Origin: a bacterium
GTDB lineage: Bacteria > Elusimicrobiota > Elusimicrobia > Elusimicrobiales > UBA9959
Assembly: GCA_021786295.1 (NCBI GenBank)
Contig: JAJYNO010000017.1
Span: 114,389-178,388, forward strand
Direction of reading: 5' to 3'
DNA length: 64,000 bases
Shown: piece by piece, positions 54,351-62,738 of the stretch
How the letters are laid out: each line of letters begins with the position of its first letter
How positions within the stretch are numbered: position 1 is the stretch's first letter
Made by a program: the position numbers and the translations under genes
The notes under the pieces: generated by a model
Told to the model about the DNA's origin: nothing
What the model saw: only the letters and a program-made list of their open reading frames with translations
Databases searched by the model: none

Positions 54351-55460
54351 ATGCAAAAAGGACTCCTGCTGGGGCTGATGAGCGGCACTTCCGCCGACGG
54401 CCTGTCTATAGCGCTGTGCTCGCGCGGCGGGCGGAGGCTCGAGGTGCTCAAGTTCGCCAATTATCCTTACCCCGCCGCTCTGCAGGCGCGCATCATCGCC
54501 GCCAGGGACCTGAAGGCGCCGGGGCTCTCGGCGCTCAACTTCGAGCTCGGCCGCCTCTGGGCCGGCATGGCGAGGCGCTTCTGCCGCGCCAACCGGGTGC
54601 CGTACGGGGCCATCAAGGTCATAGGTTCGCACGGCCAGACGGTCTGGCACTCCCCCGGCGCCGGGGGCCACACCTTGCAGATCGGCGAGGCCTCCTTCCT
54701 GGCCGAGGAGACCCGGCGTCCCGTGGTCTGCGATTTCCGCCCGGCCGACATGGCCGCCGGCGGCGAGGGCGCCCCGCTGATCCCTTTCATGGACGACTTC
54801 CTGTTCGGCGGCGGCGCTCCGGTCGCGCTGCAGAACATAGGCGGCGTCGGCAACATCGCCTTCGCCGGGAAGGGAGTAAGGACGTTCGGCTTCGACACGG
54901 GGCCGGGCAACTCCCTTATGGACACCGCGGCCGCGGAGCTGTCCGGCGGGGCGCTGACCTGCGACAGGGACGGGGCGTGGGCCGCCGCTGGCGAGCCAGA
55001 CGTAAAGAAGGTCCGCGCGCTGCTGGAGGCGCCTTTCTTCCGCCGCCGGCCGCCCAAATCGCTCGACCGCAGCGAGTACTCGCTCGCCTTCATAAAGGAG
55101 AACTTCGGCCCTCTTTTCAACCGGCGCCGTTCGCGCGACCTGCTGGCCACGCTGAACTTCTTCACCGCGGCCTCGATCGCCCTGGCTTTCCGGAGGTTCG
55201 CCCCTCGCGGTACGCGCGAGCTGATAGTCAGCGGCGGCGGGGCGCTGAACCCGGCGCTGATGGACAATCTCGCCGCGCTGCTGCTTCCCTCCGGGGTCCG
55301 CGTGCGCTCTATCGCCGAGCTCGGCATACACCCGTTGGCCAAGGAGCCGGCCTGTTTCGCTCTGCTGGCCGACCTGGCGCTGGAGGGCAGCCCCAACAGC
55401 TGTCCCTCGGCCACCGGGGCGCGCGGGGCGCGCGTGCTCGGCAAGCTCATCCGTCCATGA
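54351..55460 (+). CDS. anmK: anhydro-N-acetylmuramic acid kinase
   Basis: 369 residues, the family length. ASKHA-type kinase motifs: GLMSGTSADGLSIAL at the N-terminus, GSHGQTVWH, QNIGGVGN, DTGPGNSLMDTAA, and ISGGGALNP-like VSGGGALNPALMDNL. It converts 1,6-anhydro-MurNAc to MurNAc-6-phosphate in cell wall recycling. It starts 1 nt after the nudix stop, and an MFS gene overlaps its own stop. No MurQ or AmpD partner is in this window. The GTS motif continues ADG-L instead of the usual x-DG-I/V-D. Confidence 0.93.
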   Translation: MQKGLLLGLMSGTSADGLSIALCSRGGRRLEVLKFANYPYPAALQARIIAARDLKAPGLSALNFELGRLWAGMARRFCRANRVPYGAIKVIGSHGQTVWHSPGAGGHTLQIGEASFLAEETRRPVVCDFRPADMAAGGEGAPLIPFMDDFLFGGGAPVALQNIGGVGNIAFAGKGVRTFGFDTGPGNSLMDTAAAELSGGALTCDRDGAWAAAGEPDVKKVRALLEAPFFRRRPPKSLDRSEYSLAFIKENFGPLFNRRRSRDLLATLNFFTAASIALAFRRFAPRGTRELIVSGGGALNPALMDNLAALLLPSGVRVRSIAELGIHPLAKEPACFALLADLALEGSPNSCPSATGARGARVLGKLIRP

Positions 55461-56791
55461 CCGCCGCCGAGAGAGCTCCCGGACAGGGCACGTTCTCGCT
55501 GATGATGCGGGCCTTCAAGTACCGCAACTACCGTCTCTTCTTCGGCGGTCAGGGGATCTCGCTCATCGGCACCTGGATGCAGCGCATCGCGCTGAGCTGG
55601 CTGGTCTACCGCCTGACCGGCTCGGCGATGCTGCTCGGCGTGGTCGGTTTCTGCGGCCAGATCCCCATCTTCGTGCTGGCGCCGTTCGCCGGCGTCCTGG
55701 CCGACCGCATGGACCGCCACCGCATCCTGCTGGCGACGCAGACGCTTTTCATGCTGCAGGCCTTCACGATGTCCTACCTCGTGCTCTCGCACAGGATACA
55801 GGTCTGGGAGATCATTGCGATAAGCGTCTTCATCGGCCTGGTCAACGCTTTCGACACTCCGGCGCGCCAGTCGTTCGTGATAGACATGGTCTCGCGCAAG
55901 GAGGACCTCGGCAACGCGATAGCGCTGAACTCCTCGATGTTCAATTCCGCCCGCCTGATAGGCCCGTCGGTGGCCGGCGTGGTTATAGGCATCACCGGCG
56001 AGGGAGCCTGCTTCCTCATCGACGCGATAAGCTACCTGGCCGTGCTGGCGGCGCTGCTGGCGATGGACCCGATAGCCCCGGGGCCAAGGCCGCGGGAGGA
56101 GGATGTCTTCAGGCGCCTCAAGGAGGGCTTCTCCTACACGTTCGGTTTCGCGCCGATAAAGCTGGTCATCCTGCTGCTGGCGTTGACCAGCCTGACCGGC
56201 ATGCCCTACACCGTGCTGATGCCTGTCTTCGTAAAGGAGACGCTGCACAGCGGGCCCGGCGCCATGGGTTTCCTGATGGCCTTCTCCGGGGCCGGCGCGC
56301 TGCTGGCCGCGGTCACGCTGGCCTCGCGCAGGAACGCGGCCGGGCTGGAGGGGCGTATCCCGCTGGCCGGCCTGATCTTCGGCTCCGGGCTGATCCTGCT
56401 GTCGCTCTCCCGCGGTTTCCCGTCCGCGGCGGCCTTCATAGCGCTGGCCAGTTTCGGCATGATCACGCAGATGGCCTCCTCGAACACCATCATCCAGACC
56501 CTGGTGGACGACGACAAGCGCGGCCGCGTTATGTCCATCTACACGATGGCCTTCCTGGGCATGGCGCCGTTCGGCAGCTTCCTGGCGGGGTGGGGGGCCA
56601 GCCATATAGGGGTGGAGTACACTATAATGCTCAGCGGGGCGATGTCGCTGGCCGGAGCGGCCCTGTTCTCCGCCAGGCTCGGGGAAATACGGGAGAAGGC
56701 CAGGCCGGTCTACCAGCGCCTCGGAATAGTGCCGGAGGTGGCGGCCGGAGTGGAGACCGCCTCCGAGCTGACCGCTCCTCCGGAGGACTGA
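55457..56791 (+). CDS. MFS transporter, DHA3-like
   Basis: 444 residues, twelve TMs. The opening FKYRNYRLFFGGQGISLIGTWMQRIALSWLVYRLTGSA and later AGVLADRMDRHRILLATQ (motif A) mark the MFS_3/enterobactin-exporter-like group. It probably exports a small drug or metabolite. The ATG overlaps the anmK stop (ATGA), so it is the last gene of the cysE operon. The track start at 54416 is a shadow frame through anmK. Import of a cell wall sugar is possible given the neighbour, but DHA3 members are exporters. Confidence 0.88.
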   Translation: MTAAERAPGQGTFSLMMRAFKYRNYRLFFGGQGISLIGTWMQRIALSWLVYRLTGSAMLLGVVGFCGQIPIFVLAPFAGVLADRMDRHRILLATQTLFMLQAFTMSYLVLSHRIQVWEIIAISVFIGLVNAFDTPARQSFVIDMVSRKEDLGNAIALNSSMFNSARLIGPSVAGVVIGITGEGACFLIDAISYLAVLAALLAMDPIAPGPRPREEDVFRRLKEGFSYTFGFAPIKLVILLLALTSLTGMPYTVLMPVFVKETLHSGPGAMGFLMAFSGAGALLAAVTLASRRNAAGLEGRIPLAGLIFGSGLILLSLSRGFPSAAAFIALASFGMITQMASSNTIIQTLVDDDKRGRVMSIYTMAFLGMAPFGSFLAGWGASHIGVEYTIMLSGAMSLAGAALFSARLGEIREKARPVYQRLGIVPEVAAGVETASELTAPPED

Positions 56792-56817
56792 CCTGGCGGG
56801 GCGGCACGCCGCGAAAG

Positions 56818-56828
56818 TTTTGTAGAAT
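56818..56828 (+). promoter_or_regulatory. -10 box TTTTGTAGAAT, leaderless start of squalene/phytoene synthase gene
   Basis: TAGAAT ends 8 nt before the ATG at 56837 and no Shine-Dalgarno sequence intervenes (TTCCTGAC). Confidence 0.5.
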
Positions 56829-56836
56829 TTCCTGAC

Positions 56837-57907
56837 ATGCACAGACGCGAACGAATGCGCCTTTCAGGCGATATCGACGCTATCCTCAAGAAGGTCTCGC
56901 GCACCCTTTATCTGAGCGTGGCCGTTCTGCCGGAGCCGGTGCGCAGCAGCATGGGGCTGGGCTACCTGCTCTGCCGCGCTCTGGACACGGCGGTGGACAC
57001 CCCAGGGATTTCAGCCGGACAGAAGCTTAAGCTGCTTTCCTTGGCCCGGGACCTGGGCAAGGAGAACTCCCGCGCGGAACTGCTCTCCGGCCTGCGCTCG
57101 CTTTCCTCTCAGCCGGCGCCGAAAGGGGAGCGTGAACTGCTGGCCAGGTTCGGCGACGTGCTGGCCATGTTCGCCGCGCTGCCTGAACCGGAGAAGCCGG
57201 CCTTCACCGATCTGGTCTCGGGCGTGGCCTCCGGCATGGAGATGGACGTGGTCTCGTTCCCCGGCGGCAGACCGGCGGCCCTTCCCGCCGCGGCCGACCT
57301 GGAACGCTACTGCGGCCTCATAGGCGGGGAGCCCGGCAGGTTCTGGGCGCGTCTCTACCGCGAGGCCATCAGGGCCTCCAACCGCCGCTGGGGCAATCTG
57401 CCCTCCGAGGCGGACGCGGCCATGATCGGCGCGGCCCTCCAGATCACCAATATCCTGAAGGATATGGCCTACGACCTGAGCATAGGGCGCTGCTATATCC
57501 CGCAGGAGGACCTGGATACCAGGAACCTGCGCCCGTCGGACCTGCTGGACCCGGCCAGCATGGAACGCCTGCGCGAGATATCGGTGAAGTGGATCTACTG
57601 GGCGCTGGACCGCCTGGACCTGTGCGAGAGTTTCGTCTCCTCCATCCCGAAGACCGAGCTGTCCCTGCGGGCGGCGGTGATCTGGCCGGTCTACTGGGCC
57701 ATGGACACGCTGGCGGAGGTTTCGCTGGCCAACCTGCTGGACCCCGGGGCCAGGCCCAAGGTCAAGCGCCGCCGCATCTACTTCACTCTCGCCGCCACGC
57801 CGCCGCTGCTGCTGAGCAATACGGCCTTCGCGCGCGGCTACCGCTTCCGGAGAGAGACCCTGATAAGTTCGCTGACCGGCGGGGACTTCGAAGGCCGAGC
57901 GCTGTAG
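56837..57907 (+). CDS. squalene/phytoene synthase family protein
   Basis: 356 residues. Trans-isoprenyl diphosphate synthase fold with both Asp-rich motifs: RALDTAVD (DxxxD) and NILKDMAYDLSIGRCYIP (DxxxD), and YCGLIGGEPGRFWARL between. Head-to-head condensation of two prenyl diphosphates to squalene or phytoene. No desaturase, hopene cyclase or other isoprenoid gene is near, so the product cannot be told. The C-terminal end (LSNTAFARGYRFRRETL) is unlike plain HpnD. The start follows a TTTTGTAGAAT box. Confidence 0.87.
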   Translation: MHRRERMRLSGDIDAILKKVSRTLYLSVAVLPEPVRSSMGLGYLLCRALDTAVDTPGISAGQKLKLLSLARDLGKENSRAELLSGLRSLSSQPAPKGERELLARFGDVLAMFAALPEPEKPAFTDLVSGVASGMEMDVVSFPGGRPAALPAAADLERYCGLIGGEPGRFWARLYREAIRASNRRWGNLPSEADAAMIGAALQITNILKDMAYDLSIGRCYIPQEDLDTRNLRPSDLLDPASMERLREISVKWIYWALDRLDLCESFVSSIPKTELSLRAAVIWPVYWAMDTLAEVSLANLLDPGARPKVKRRRIYFTLAATPPLLLSNTAFARGYRFRRETLISSLTGGDFEGRAL

Positions 57908-57925
57908 TTTTCGGGCCGCAGGCGT

Positions 57926-57954
57926 AAAAAAGCCCCGGAGTGCCGGGGCTTTTT
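57926..57954. terminator. bidirectional terminator
   Basis: AAAAAAGCCCCGG-agtg-CCGGGGCTTTTT between the squalene/phytoene synthase gene and obgE, which converge here. Confidence 0.92.
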
Positions 57955-57971
57955 CGTCTCCTCCCAAGCGT

Positions 57972-59321
57972 TCAGTCGCCGTAGTCCTGGCGGAACTTGC
58001 GGTACTTGTAGGCGAACTTGCCCCGCTTGCCGGCGGGGAGCGCCTCGTCGCTCCATTCGAACTCCCTGTCGGCTATCCTGACGGCGTCGCCGGCCTCGGC
58101 GCCGGCCTTCTTGAGGGCCTTGTCCAGTCCTATCGTCCTGAGGATCCTCCTGAGCCTGTCCCAGGAGTCGGGCTGGGAGAAGTTCGTCATCGCTATAAGC
58201 TTCTCTATCTTGGCGCCGCTGACCACGAAGGCGCCGGTGTGGTCCTTGGCCACCCGGAAGCCTTCTTCCGGACTGCGGAAGACCGCCGCTCCTTCGGAGG
58301 CCCGGTAGAGGTCCTCCTCCTTTATCGAAGGGAGAAGTTTGATGATCCGGTCCAGCAGTTTGCCGAGGCCCTTGCCGGTGGCGGCAGAGATCAGGAAAAC
58401 CTCGCGCCCCTTGAACTTCTTCTGGAGCAGCGCCTGCACCTCGGCCGCTCCCGGCAGGTCCGACTTGTTGACGGCCAGCAGCGCGGTCTTCCTGGCCAGC
58501 AGCGGGTGGAACTGCTTGAGCTCCTTCTCTATCACGCGCACGGCCTTCTCCGGCTTAAGCCCGCCGAAGCCGGCCGGGTCCACCAGGTGCACCAGCAGTT
58601 TGGTGCGCAGCACGTGCTTGAGGAACAGGTCCCCCAGCCCCCTGCCCTCGTGGGCGCCCTCGATCAGGCCCGGGATGTCGGCCGCGGCGAAGCTTTTGTT
58701 CTTGTGCGTCACCATGCCGATGTTGGGGTTCAGCGTGGTGAAGGGATAGTCCGCTATCTTGGGCCTCGCGGCCGAGACGGCCGAGAGCAAAGTGGACTTG
58801 CCGGCGTTGGGAAAGCCGACCAGCCCTACGTCGGCCAGCACGCTTAGCTCCAGCCAGGCCTCGTACTCCTCGCCGGGTTCGCCGTTCTCGGAGATCTTAG
58901 GGGCCGTGTTGAACCTGGTCTTGAAGGCGGTGTTGCCCCGCCCGCCGCGGCCGCCCTTCGCCGCCAGGAAGCGCTGCCCGTCCGCTTTCAGGTCCGCGAG
59001 CGCCGCGCCGCCGCGCTTCACGACCGTACCGAGCGGGACGTAAAGGGTCTTGTCCTCGCCGTCGGCGCCGTCCCGGCGGTTGCCTCCTCCGGGGGAGCCG
59101 TCGCCCGCGGTGATGTGGGGATGGAAGGCTATTTCGCGCAGCGTCGTGATGTTGGACGACGCCACGAACCAGACGCTCCCGCCCCTGCCGCCGTGCCCGC
59201 CGTCCGGGCCTCCGTACGGGATGTACTTTTCCCTGCGGAAAGAGGACGAGCCGTTGCCGCCCTTCCCCGCCTTTAAGAAGATGTGGGCCGTGTCTATGAA
59301 AGCTGCTTCTCTGTTTGCCAT
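57972..59321 (-). CDS. obgE: GTPase ObgE/CgtA
   Basis: 449 residues. Obg glycine-rich domain (about 1-165: AGKGGNGSSSFRREKYIPYGGPDGG), G domain (GFPNAGKST, DIPGL, NKSD, SAATGKG) and a C-terminal OCT domain. Role: late 50S assembly and stringent control. The OCT domain is found in Gram-positives and some other phyla and is absent from E. coli Obg. A terminator lies between rpmA and obgE, so obgE has its own partial transcription. No clear Shine-Dalgarno sequence precedes the ATG. Confidence 0.96.
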   Translation of the reverse strand: MANREAAFIDTAHIFLKAGKGGNGSSSFRREKYIPYGGPDGGHGGRGGSVWFVASSNITTLREIAFHPHITAGDGSPGGGNRRDGADGEDKTLYVPLGTVVKRGGAALADLKADGQRFLAAKGGRGGRGNTAFKTRFNTAPKISENGEPGEEYEAWLELSVLADVGLVGFPNAGKSTLLSAVSAARPKIADYPFTTLNPNIGMVTHKNKSFAAADIPGLIEGAHEGRGLGDLFLKHVLRTKLLVHLVDPAGFGGLKPEKAVRVIEKELKQFHPLLARKTALLAVNKSDLPGAAEVQALLQKKFKGREVFLISAATGKGLGKLLDRIIKLLPSIKEEDLYRASEGAAVFRSPEEGFRVAKDHTGAFVVSGAKIEKLIAMTNFSQPDSWDRLRRILRTIGLDKALKKAGAEAGDAVRIADREFEWSDEALPAGKRGKFAYKYRKFRQDYGD

Positions 59322-59330
59322 GTTATAATG

Positions 59331-59363
59331 AAAAACCTCCCGAACGCCGCGCGCCCGGGAGGT
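59331..59363 (-). terminator. terminator between rpmA and obgE
   Basis: On the minus strand ACCTCCCG-n17-CGGGAGGT is followed by TTTTT. It ends only a few bases before the obgE start and may attenuate read-through from the ribosomal genes. Confidence 0.7.
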
Positions 59364-59381
59364 CTTTTCCTTTCCGGAAGA

Positions 59382-59642
59382 TTACTTCGCGGGGGGGTAA
59401 ACGCTGATCTGCTTCTTGCCGCGTTTGGCCCACTCGAACTTCACCGTGCCGGAGACGATCGCGAACAGCGTGTCGTCCGACGCCCGCCTGACGTTGGCTC
59501 CGGGCAGGAATTTGGTGCCGCGCTGGCGGACCAGTATCTCTCCGGCGTTGACCGTCTGCATGCCGTAGCGTTTTACGCCAAGGCGCTGGCCGGGGCTGTT
59601 GCGGCCGTTGCTGGTTGAACCTTGTCCTTTGGTATGCGCCAT
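59382..59642 (-). CDS. rpmA: 50S ribosomal protein L27
   Basis: 86 residues, full length. It opens [27 protein letters not shown] and contains [18 protein letters not shown] and the basic end of L27. The N-terminal tail reaches the peptidyl transferase centre. It lacks the extra cleaved N-terminus of Firmicutes. Gene order rplU-rpmA-obgE is the standard bacterial cluster. A 45-nt gap separates it from rplU. Confidence 0.97.
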   Translation of the reverse strand: MAHTKGQGSTSNGRNSPGQRLGVKRYGMQTVNAGEILVRQRGTKFLPGANVRRASDDTLFAIVSGTVKFEWAKRGKKQISVYPPAK

Positions 59643-59687
59643 AGTATCCTCTGTTGTTTAATGCCGCGGGGCGGCGGGGCCAAAAAC

Positions 59688-59999
59688 TTAAGACAGCTGA
59701 ATGTCCTTCACTTCTATCTCGGTGAGTTCCTGGCGGTGGCCCGAAGCCTTTTCATAGGCTTTCTTCGTCTTCTTGCGGTAAACGATGACCTTCGGGCCCT
59801 TTAGATGCCGGATTATCCGGGCGGTTACCTTGGCGGCCGGCGCTTTGGCGGCCGCGGCTTCCTTCGCTTCCTGAGAAGCGGACCACAGGGCCTTGAAGGT
59901 CACTTCTGAGCCTTCCTGGCCGGTGAGCTTCTCGACCTGCAGGATCTCGCCCGGGACTACCCAGTACTGCTTACCGCCTGTTTCAATGATAGCGTACAT
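59688..59999 (-). CDS. rplU: 50S ribosomal protein L21
   Basis: 103 residues. It opens MYAIIETGGKQYWVVPGEILQVEKL and ends with the L21 signature VYRKKTKKAYEKASGHRQELTEIEVKDI. An Ala/Lys-rich insert (EAKEAAAAKAPAAKV) sits in the middle where other L21 have a short loop. First gene of the rplU-rpmA-obgE cluster. A TATACA box ends 4 nt before the ATG, and no Shine-Dalgarno sequence is seen, so it too may be leaderless. Confidence 0.97.
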   Translation of the reverse strand: MYAIIETGGKQYWVVPGEILQVEKLTGQEGSEVTFKALWSASQEAKEAAAAKAPAAKVTARIIRHLKGPKVIVYRKKTKKAYEKASGHRQELTEIEVKDIQLS

Positions 60000-60062
60000 A
60001 GTGTGTATATGTTAGCAAAAAAGACGCGGGCAGGCAATAAAAAACTGCCGGCGCCCGGCGTT

Positions 60063-61766
60063 TCACTTCTGCCGGCGGTAGACGCGCAGTTCCGCCGACA
60101 GGAGCCGGGCCGTCAGCGGCGAAGGGAAGAGCCTGTCGGTCAAGCCCCCGCCGCGGCCAGCCACGGCGGCCAGGGCGTAGCCGCCGGGAACGGTGTCCCC
60201 TTCGGACAGGACCAGGTAGTCGGGGCGGCAGGCCGGCTCCTCCGGCGGGCAGCCGGGCTCCGCATGGTCCAGGAACCGGAAATAGAGCGGCCCATAGGTG
60301 TTCCAGGCCACTGAGCTCCCCTGCGGCGCGTTGGCGTTCAGCCATTCCCCGGCCAGCGTCCTGGCGCTGGGGCGCAGGAAGACGGCGTCGTAATGCGCCG
60401 ACAGCAGCAGCGTGTATCCGGCCGTCAGCGCCAGGACGGCGCCGGCCGCGGCCCTGACCGGGGGCCGGACGGCGAGGCCGCCCAGAGAAGCCGCTAAGCC
60501 GGCCCCGAGCAGGACCAGCGGGGGGACGAGCGGCATCGCGTAGTGCACCGCGCCGGGATGCGACAGCGAGATGTAGAAATAAAAAGGGACTATCAGCGCC
60601 AGCAGCACTATCTCGCCGGGCTTGCGGCGCAGCGCGGCGGCCGCCAGCCCGAAGGCGCACAGCAGCCAGAACGGCCAGCCGAAGGCTTTGGGCAGCTCCG
60701 AAAAAAAGTAGACGGCCGCCCTTGCGGCGCCGCCGCCCATCGGAGCGCTGGCCAGCAGATGATGGAATTCCCTGAGCACCTCGCCCGGGGTAAGCAGCCA
60801 ATAGGGGTTGAAGAGGAAGAAGGCCCCCGCCGCGGCAGCCAGGTACAGGAACGGACCCGCAGCGCGCCGGGCGCCGAAAGTCTCCGTAAGAGGCCTGCCC
60901 TCGCCGCGCAGCCTCAGCAGATGGGCCGCCAGCGCCGGCAGGACCGCCGCCCAGGCGAAGATCACGGCGCCGGCCCCTAGCCCGGTCAGGAGCCCGGCCA
61001 GCAGGTAATCCCTGTTCCTGCCCCTTTCCGCTATATCCAGGCAGAAGTACAGCGCCCCCAGCAGCAGCGGCGCGAAGAAGAAGAAGGGCTTGAAATAATG
61101 CGCCTCCACCGCGTTCATCGGCAGCGCGGCGTAGAAAAAAGCGGACAGCAGGCCCGCGGCGGTACCGTAGAGCCGGCGGCCCAGGGCGAACATCAGGAAC
61201 ACTCCGGCCGCCCCGGCCATTCCGCCCCAGAGCCGGGCGTAGGCGTAGATGTCCCCCGCGTCCCGCGGGTGAGTGAAGTAGTACTTTACGTCGCCGGTCA
61301 GCCTGAACAGCCCGACCGCAGCGGCGGCCTTGAGGAAAGCCCCCAGCGGATAGAGGTAGACCCCGCCGTACTGGTAGAAATGCGGGTTGAACCGCAGCTC
61401 GGCCGGCTTTATCGCGGCCAGGGCGCGTATCGTGTTCTGGTCGTCGGGCACCTCGGACTGCAGCAGCGCGCCCCTTATCAGGTCCAGCGTCCGCTTCTTT
61501 ACGGCCCTCGGCTCGCCGTCCAGCCTGACTTCGAGCGTGCCTTCGCCGCGGCTGAAATATTTAAGCAGGCCTATCTGGCCAGACTTGGCGTAGGAGCCGT
61601 AGACCTCCTCGCGCGTCTTTTCCAGGGCCGGGGTCAACTGCGGCAGCTGCGACGGCTCCACCGCCATGGCCGTGCGGGCGGCGGACGGCAGGCAGTACCT
61701 CAGCCCGGCGACGTTCAGCGTTACCGAAAGGGCGAAGAAGGAGAAGAGTAGGAGTTTTTTTGACAT
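60063..61766 (-). CDS. GT39/ArnT-like integral membrane glycosyltransferase
   Basis: 567 residues with about eleven TM helices after an N-terminal anchor (LLLFSFFALSVTLNVAGL). It fits the PMT/GT39-related polyprenyl-phosphate sugar transferases that act on the periplasmic side: a first loop with HFYQYGGVYLYPLGAFLKAA, then GAVIFAWAAVLPALAAHLL and a C-terminal soluble part (DAVFLRPSARTLAGEWLNANAPQGSSVAWNTYGPLYF). The usual Asp-Glu pair of loop 1 is not clear, so catalytic type is uncertain. It has its own TAGAAT box, divergent from the next gene. Confidence 0.75.
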   Translation of the reverse strand: MSKKLLLFSFFALSVTLNVAGLRYCLPSAARTAMAVEPSQLPQLTPALEKTREEVYGSYAKSGQIGLLKYFSRGEGTLEVRLDGEPRAVKKRTLDLIRGALLQSEVPDDQNTIRALAAIKPAELRFNPHFYQYGGVYLYPLGAFLKAAAAVGLFRLTGDVKYYFTHPRDAGDIYAYARLWGGMAGAAGVFLMFALGRRLYGTAAGLLSAFFYAALPMNAVEAHYFKPFFFFAPLLLGALYFCLDIAERGRNRDYLLAGLLTGLGAGAVIFAWAAVLPALAAHLLRLRGEGRPLTETFGARRAAGPFLYLAAAAGAFFLFNPYWLLTPGEVLREFHHLLASAPMGGGAARAAVYFFSELPKAFGWPFWLLCAFGLAAAALRRKPGEIVLLALIVPFYFYISLSHPGAVHYAMPLVPPLVLLGAGLAASLGGLAVRPPVRAAAGAVLALTAGYTLLLSAHYDAVFLRPSARTLAGEWLNANAPQGSSVAWNTYGPLYFRFLDHAEPGCPPEEPACRPDYLVLSEGDTVPGGYALAAVAGRGGGLTDRLFPSPLTARLLSAELRVYRRQK

Positions 61767-61797
61767 CCCGGGGAAGCCTGCCGCTTACGGAAAGATA

Positions 61798-61868
61798 ATT
61801 CTATCAAATTCGCGCTTTCGGGCGGAGGAGGCGTCTTTTTGCTTTGCCCGGGGCATAATTAATAGAAT
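61798..61868. promoter_or_regulatory. divergent -10 boxes between GT39-like and MscS-like genes
   Basis: A minus-strand TAGAAT (61803-61798) lies about 31 nt before the GT39-like start, and a plus-strand TAGAAT (61863-61868) about 27 nt before the start at 61896. No strong -35 is seen for either. Confidence 0.4.
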
Positions 61869-61895
61869 AACCTGAGCGTTGACGGAGGCTAGCTG

Positions 61896-62585
61896 ATGAT
61901 CGATTATATCTTGGACCCTTTCGTTCAGCCGGTGCTGGACCTTTGGCAGAGGCTGTCCGCCTACCTGCCGCGTTTCGTGGCCGCCTTCGCCTTCGCCCTG
62001 TTCGGCCTCTTCGCGGCGCGCATAGTGAGTTCGCTGCTGGAACAGTTCCTGCGCAGGATGAAGCTGGACAGCTATACCAGCCGCGTCGGGATCAACGAGG
62101 TCTGCATCCGGCTCGGTTTCGGCAAGTCGGTCGCGCACGTGCTCTCCTTCATCGTTTACTGGGGGCTGCTGCTGGTCTTCCTGGTGACGGCGGCCGACAT
62201 CCTGAACCTGCACGCCATTTCGCAGATCATGAACGCTTTTATCCTGGGCTTCCTGCCCAAGCTGGCGGCCGCGATCTTCATCGGTTTCGGCGGCCTGATG
62301 TTCGCGCGGTTCATGGCCGACGTGGTCCTGAACGCGGCTACGGCCAATAACCTCAAGGGCGGAGGCTCCCTTTCCAAGATAGTCAACTTCGTCATCATCG
62401 TCTTCACGCTGATAGCCGCCATAGAGCAGCTCGGCATAGAGATGAAGATGATACGCAGCGGCGTGAACATACTGTTCGCCTCTATGGGCCTGGCCTTCGC
62501 GATAGCGGTCGGCCTCGGGGCCAAGGACCTGGCTCACGACGTGATAAAAGGCATGTTCACCGAGAGCAGGGACGAGAAGAAGTAG
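61896..62585 (+). CDS. membrane protein with conserved TM-helix repeats (MscS-related)
   Basis: 229 residues, five or so TM helices, with a hairpin pattern of the MscS-associated TM_helix repeat: YLPRFVAAFAFALFGLFAARIV, SVAHVLSFIVYWGLLLVFLVTAADIL, FLPKLAAAIFIGFGGLMFARFMADVV and FASMGLAFAIAVGLGAKDLAHDVIKG. It ends without the soluble beta domain of true MscS channels, as in CmpX-type proteins. A channel or membrane-tension role is possible. It has a GGAGG ribosome site and its own terminator. Confidence 0.8.
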   Translation: MIDYILDPFVQPVLDLWQRLSAYLPRFVAAFAFALFGLFAARIVSSLLEQFLRRMKLDSYTSRVGINEVCIRLGFGKSVAHVLSFIVYWGLLLVFLVTAADILNLHAISQIMNAFILGFLPKLAAAIFIGFGGLMFARFMADVVLNAATANNLKGGGSLSKIVNFVIIVFTLIAAIEQLGIEMKMIRSGVNILFASMGLAFAIAVGLGAKDLAHDVIKGMFTESRDEKK

Positions 62586-62605
62586 CCCCGGCCGGCCCAT
62601 CCCGG

Positions 62606-62631
62606 AAGCCCCGGCGCGCCGGGGCTTTTTT
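62606..62631 (+). terminator. rho-independent terminator
   Basis: GCCCCGG-cgcg-CCGGGGC plus TTTTTT follows the MscS-like gene. Confidence 0.92.
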
Positions 62632-62686
62632 CTGGGCGGGAGCGCCGGTTTTGCCGTTAACACGACTGTTTTTGTCCTTAAAAAGC

Positions 62687-62699
62687 GCTAAAATATATC
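62687..62699 (+). promoter_or_regulatory. -10 region GCTAAAATATATC of proline dehydrogenase gene
   Basis: TAAAAT lies 44 nt before the ATG at 62739. The 13-mer is identical to 1204-1216 in front of the first ABC-F gene. AGGGGAT forms the ribosome site. Confidence 0.5.
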
Positions 62700-62738
62700 C
62701 GGGAACGCTATGCCGCCGGTTCTTTCAGGGGATCCTAT

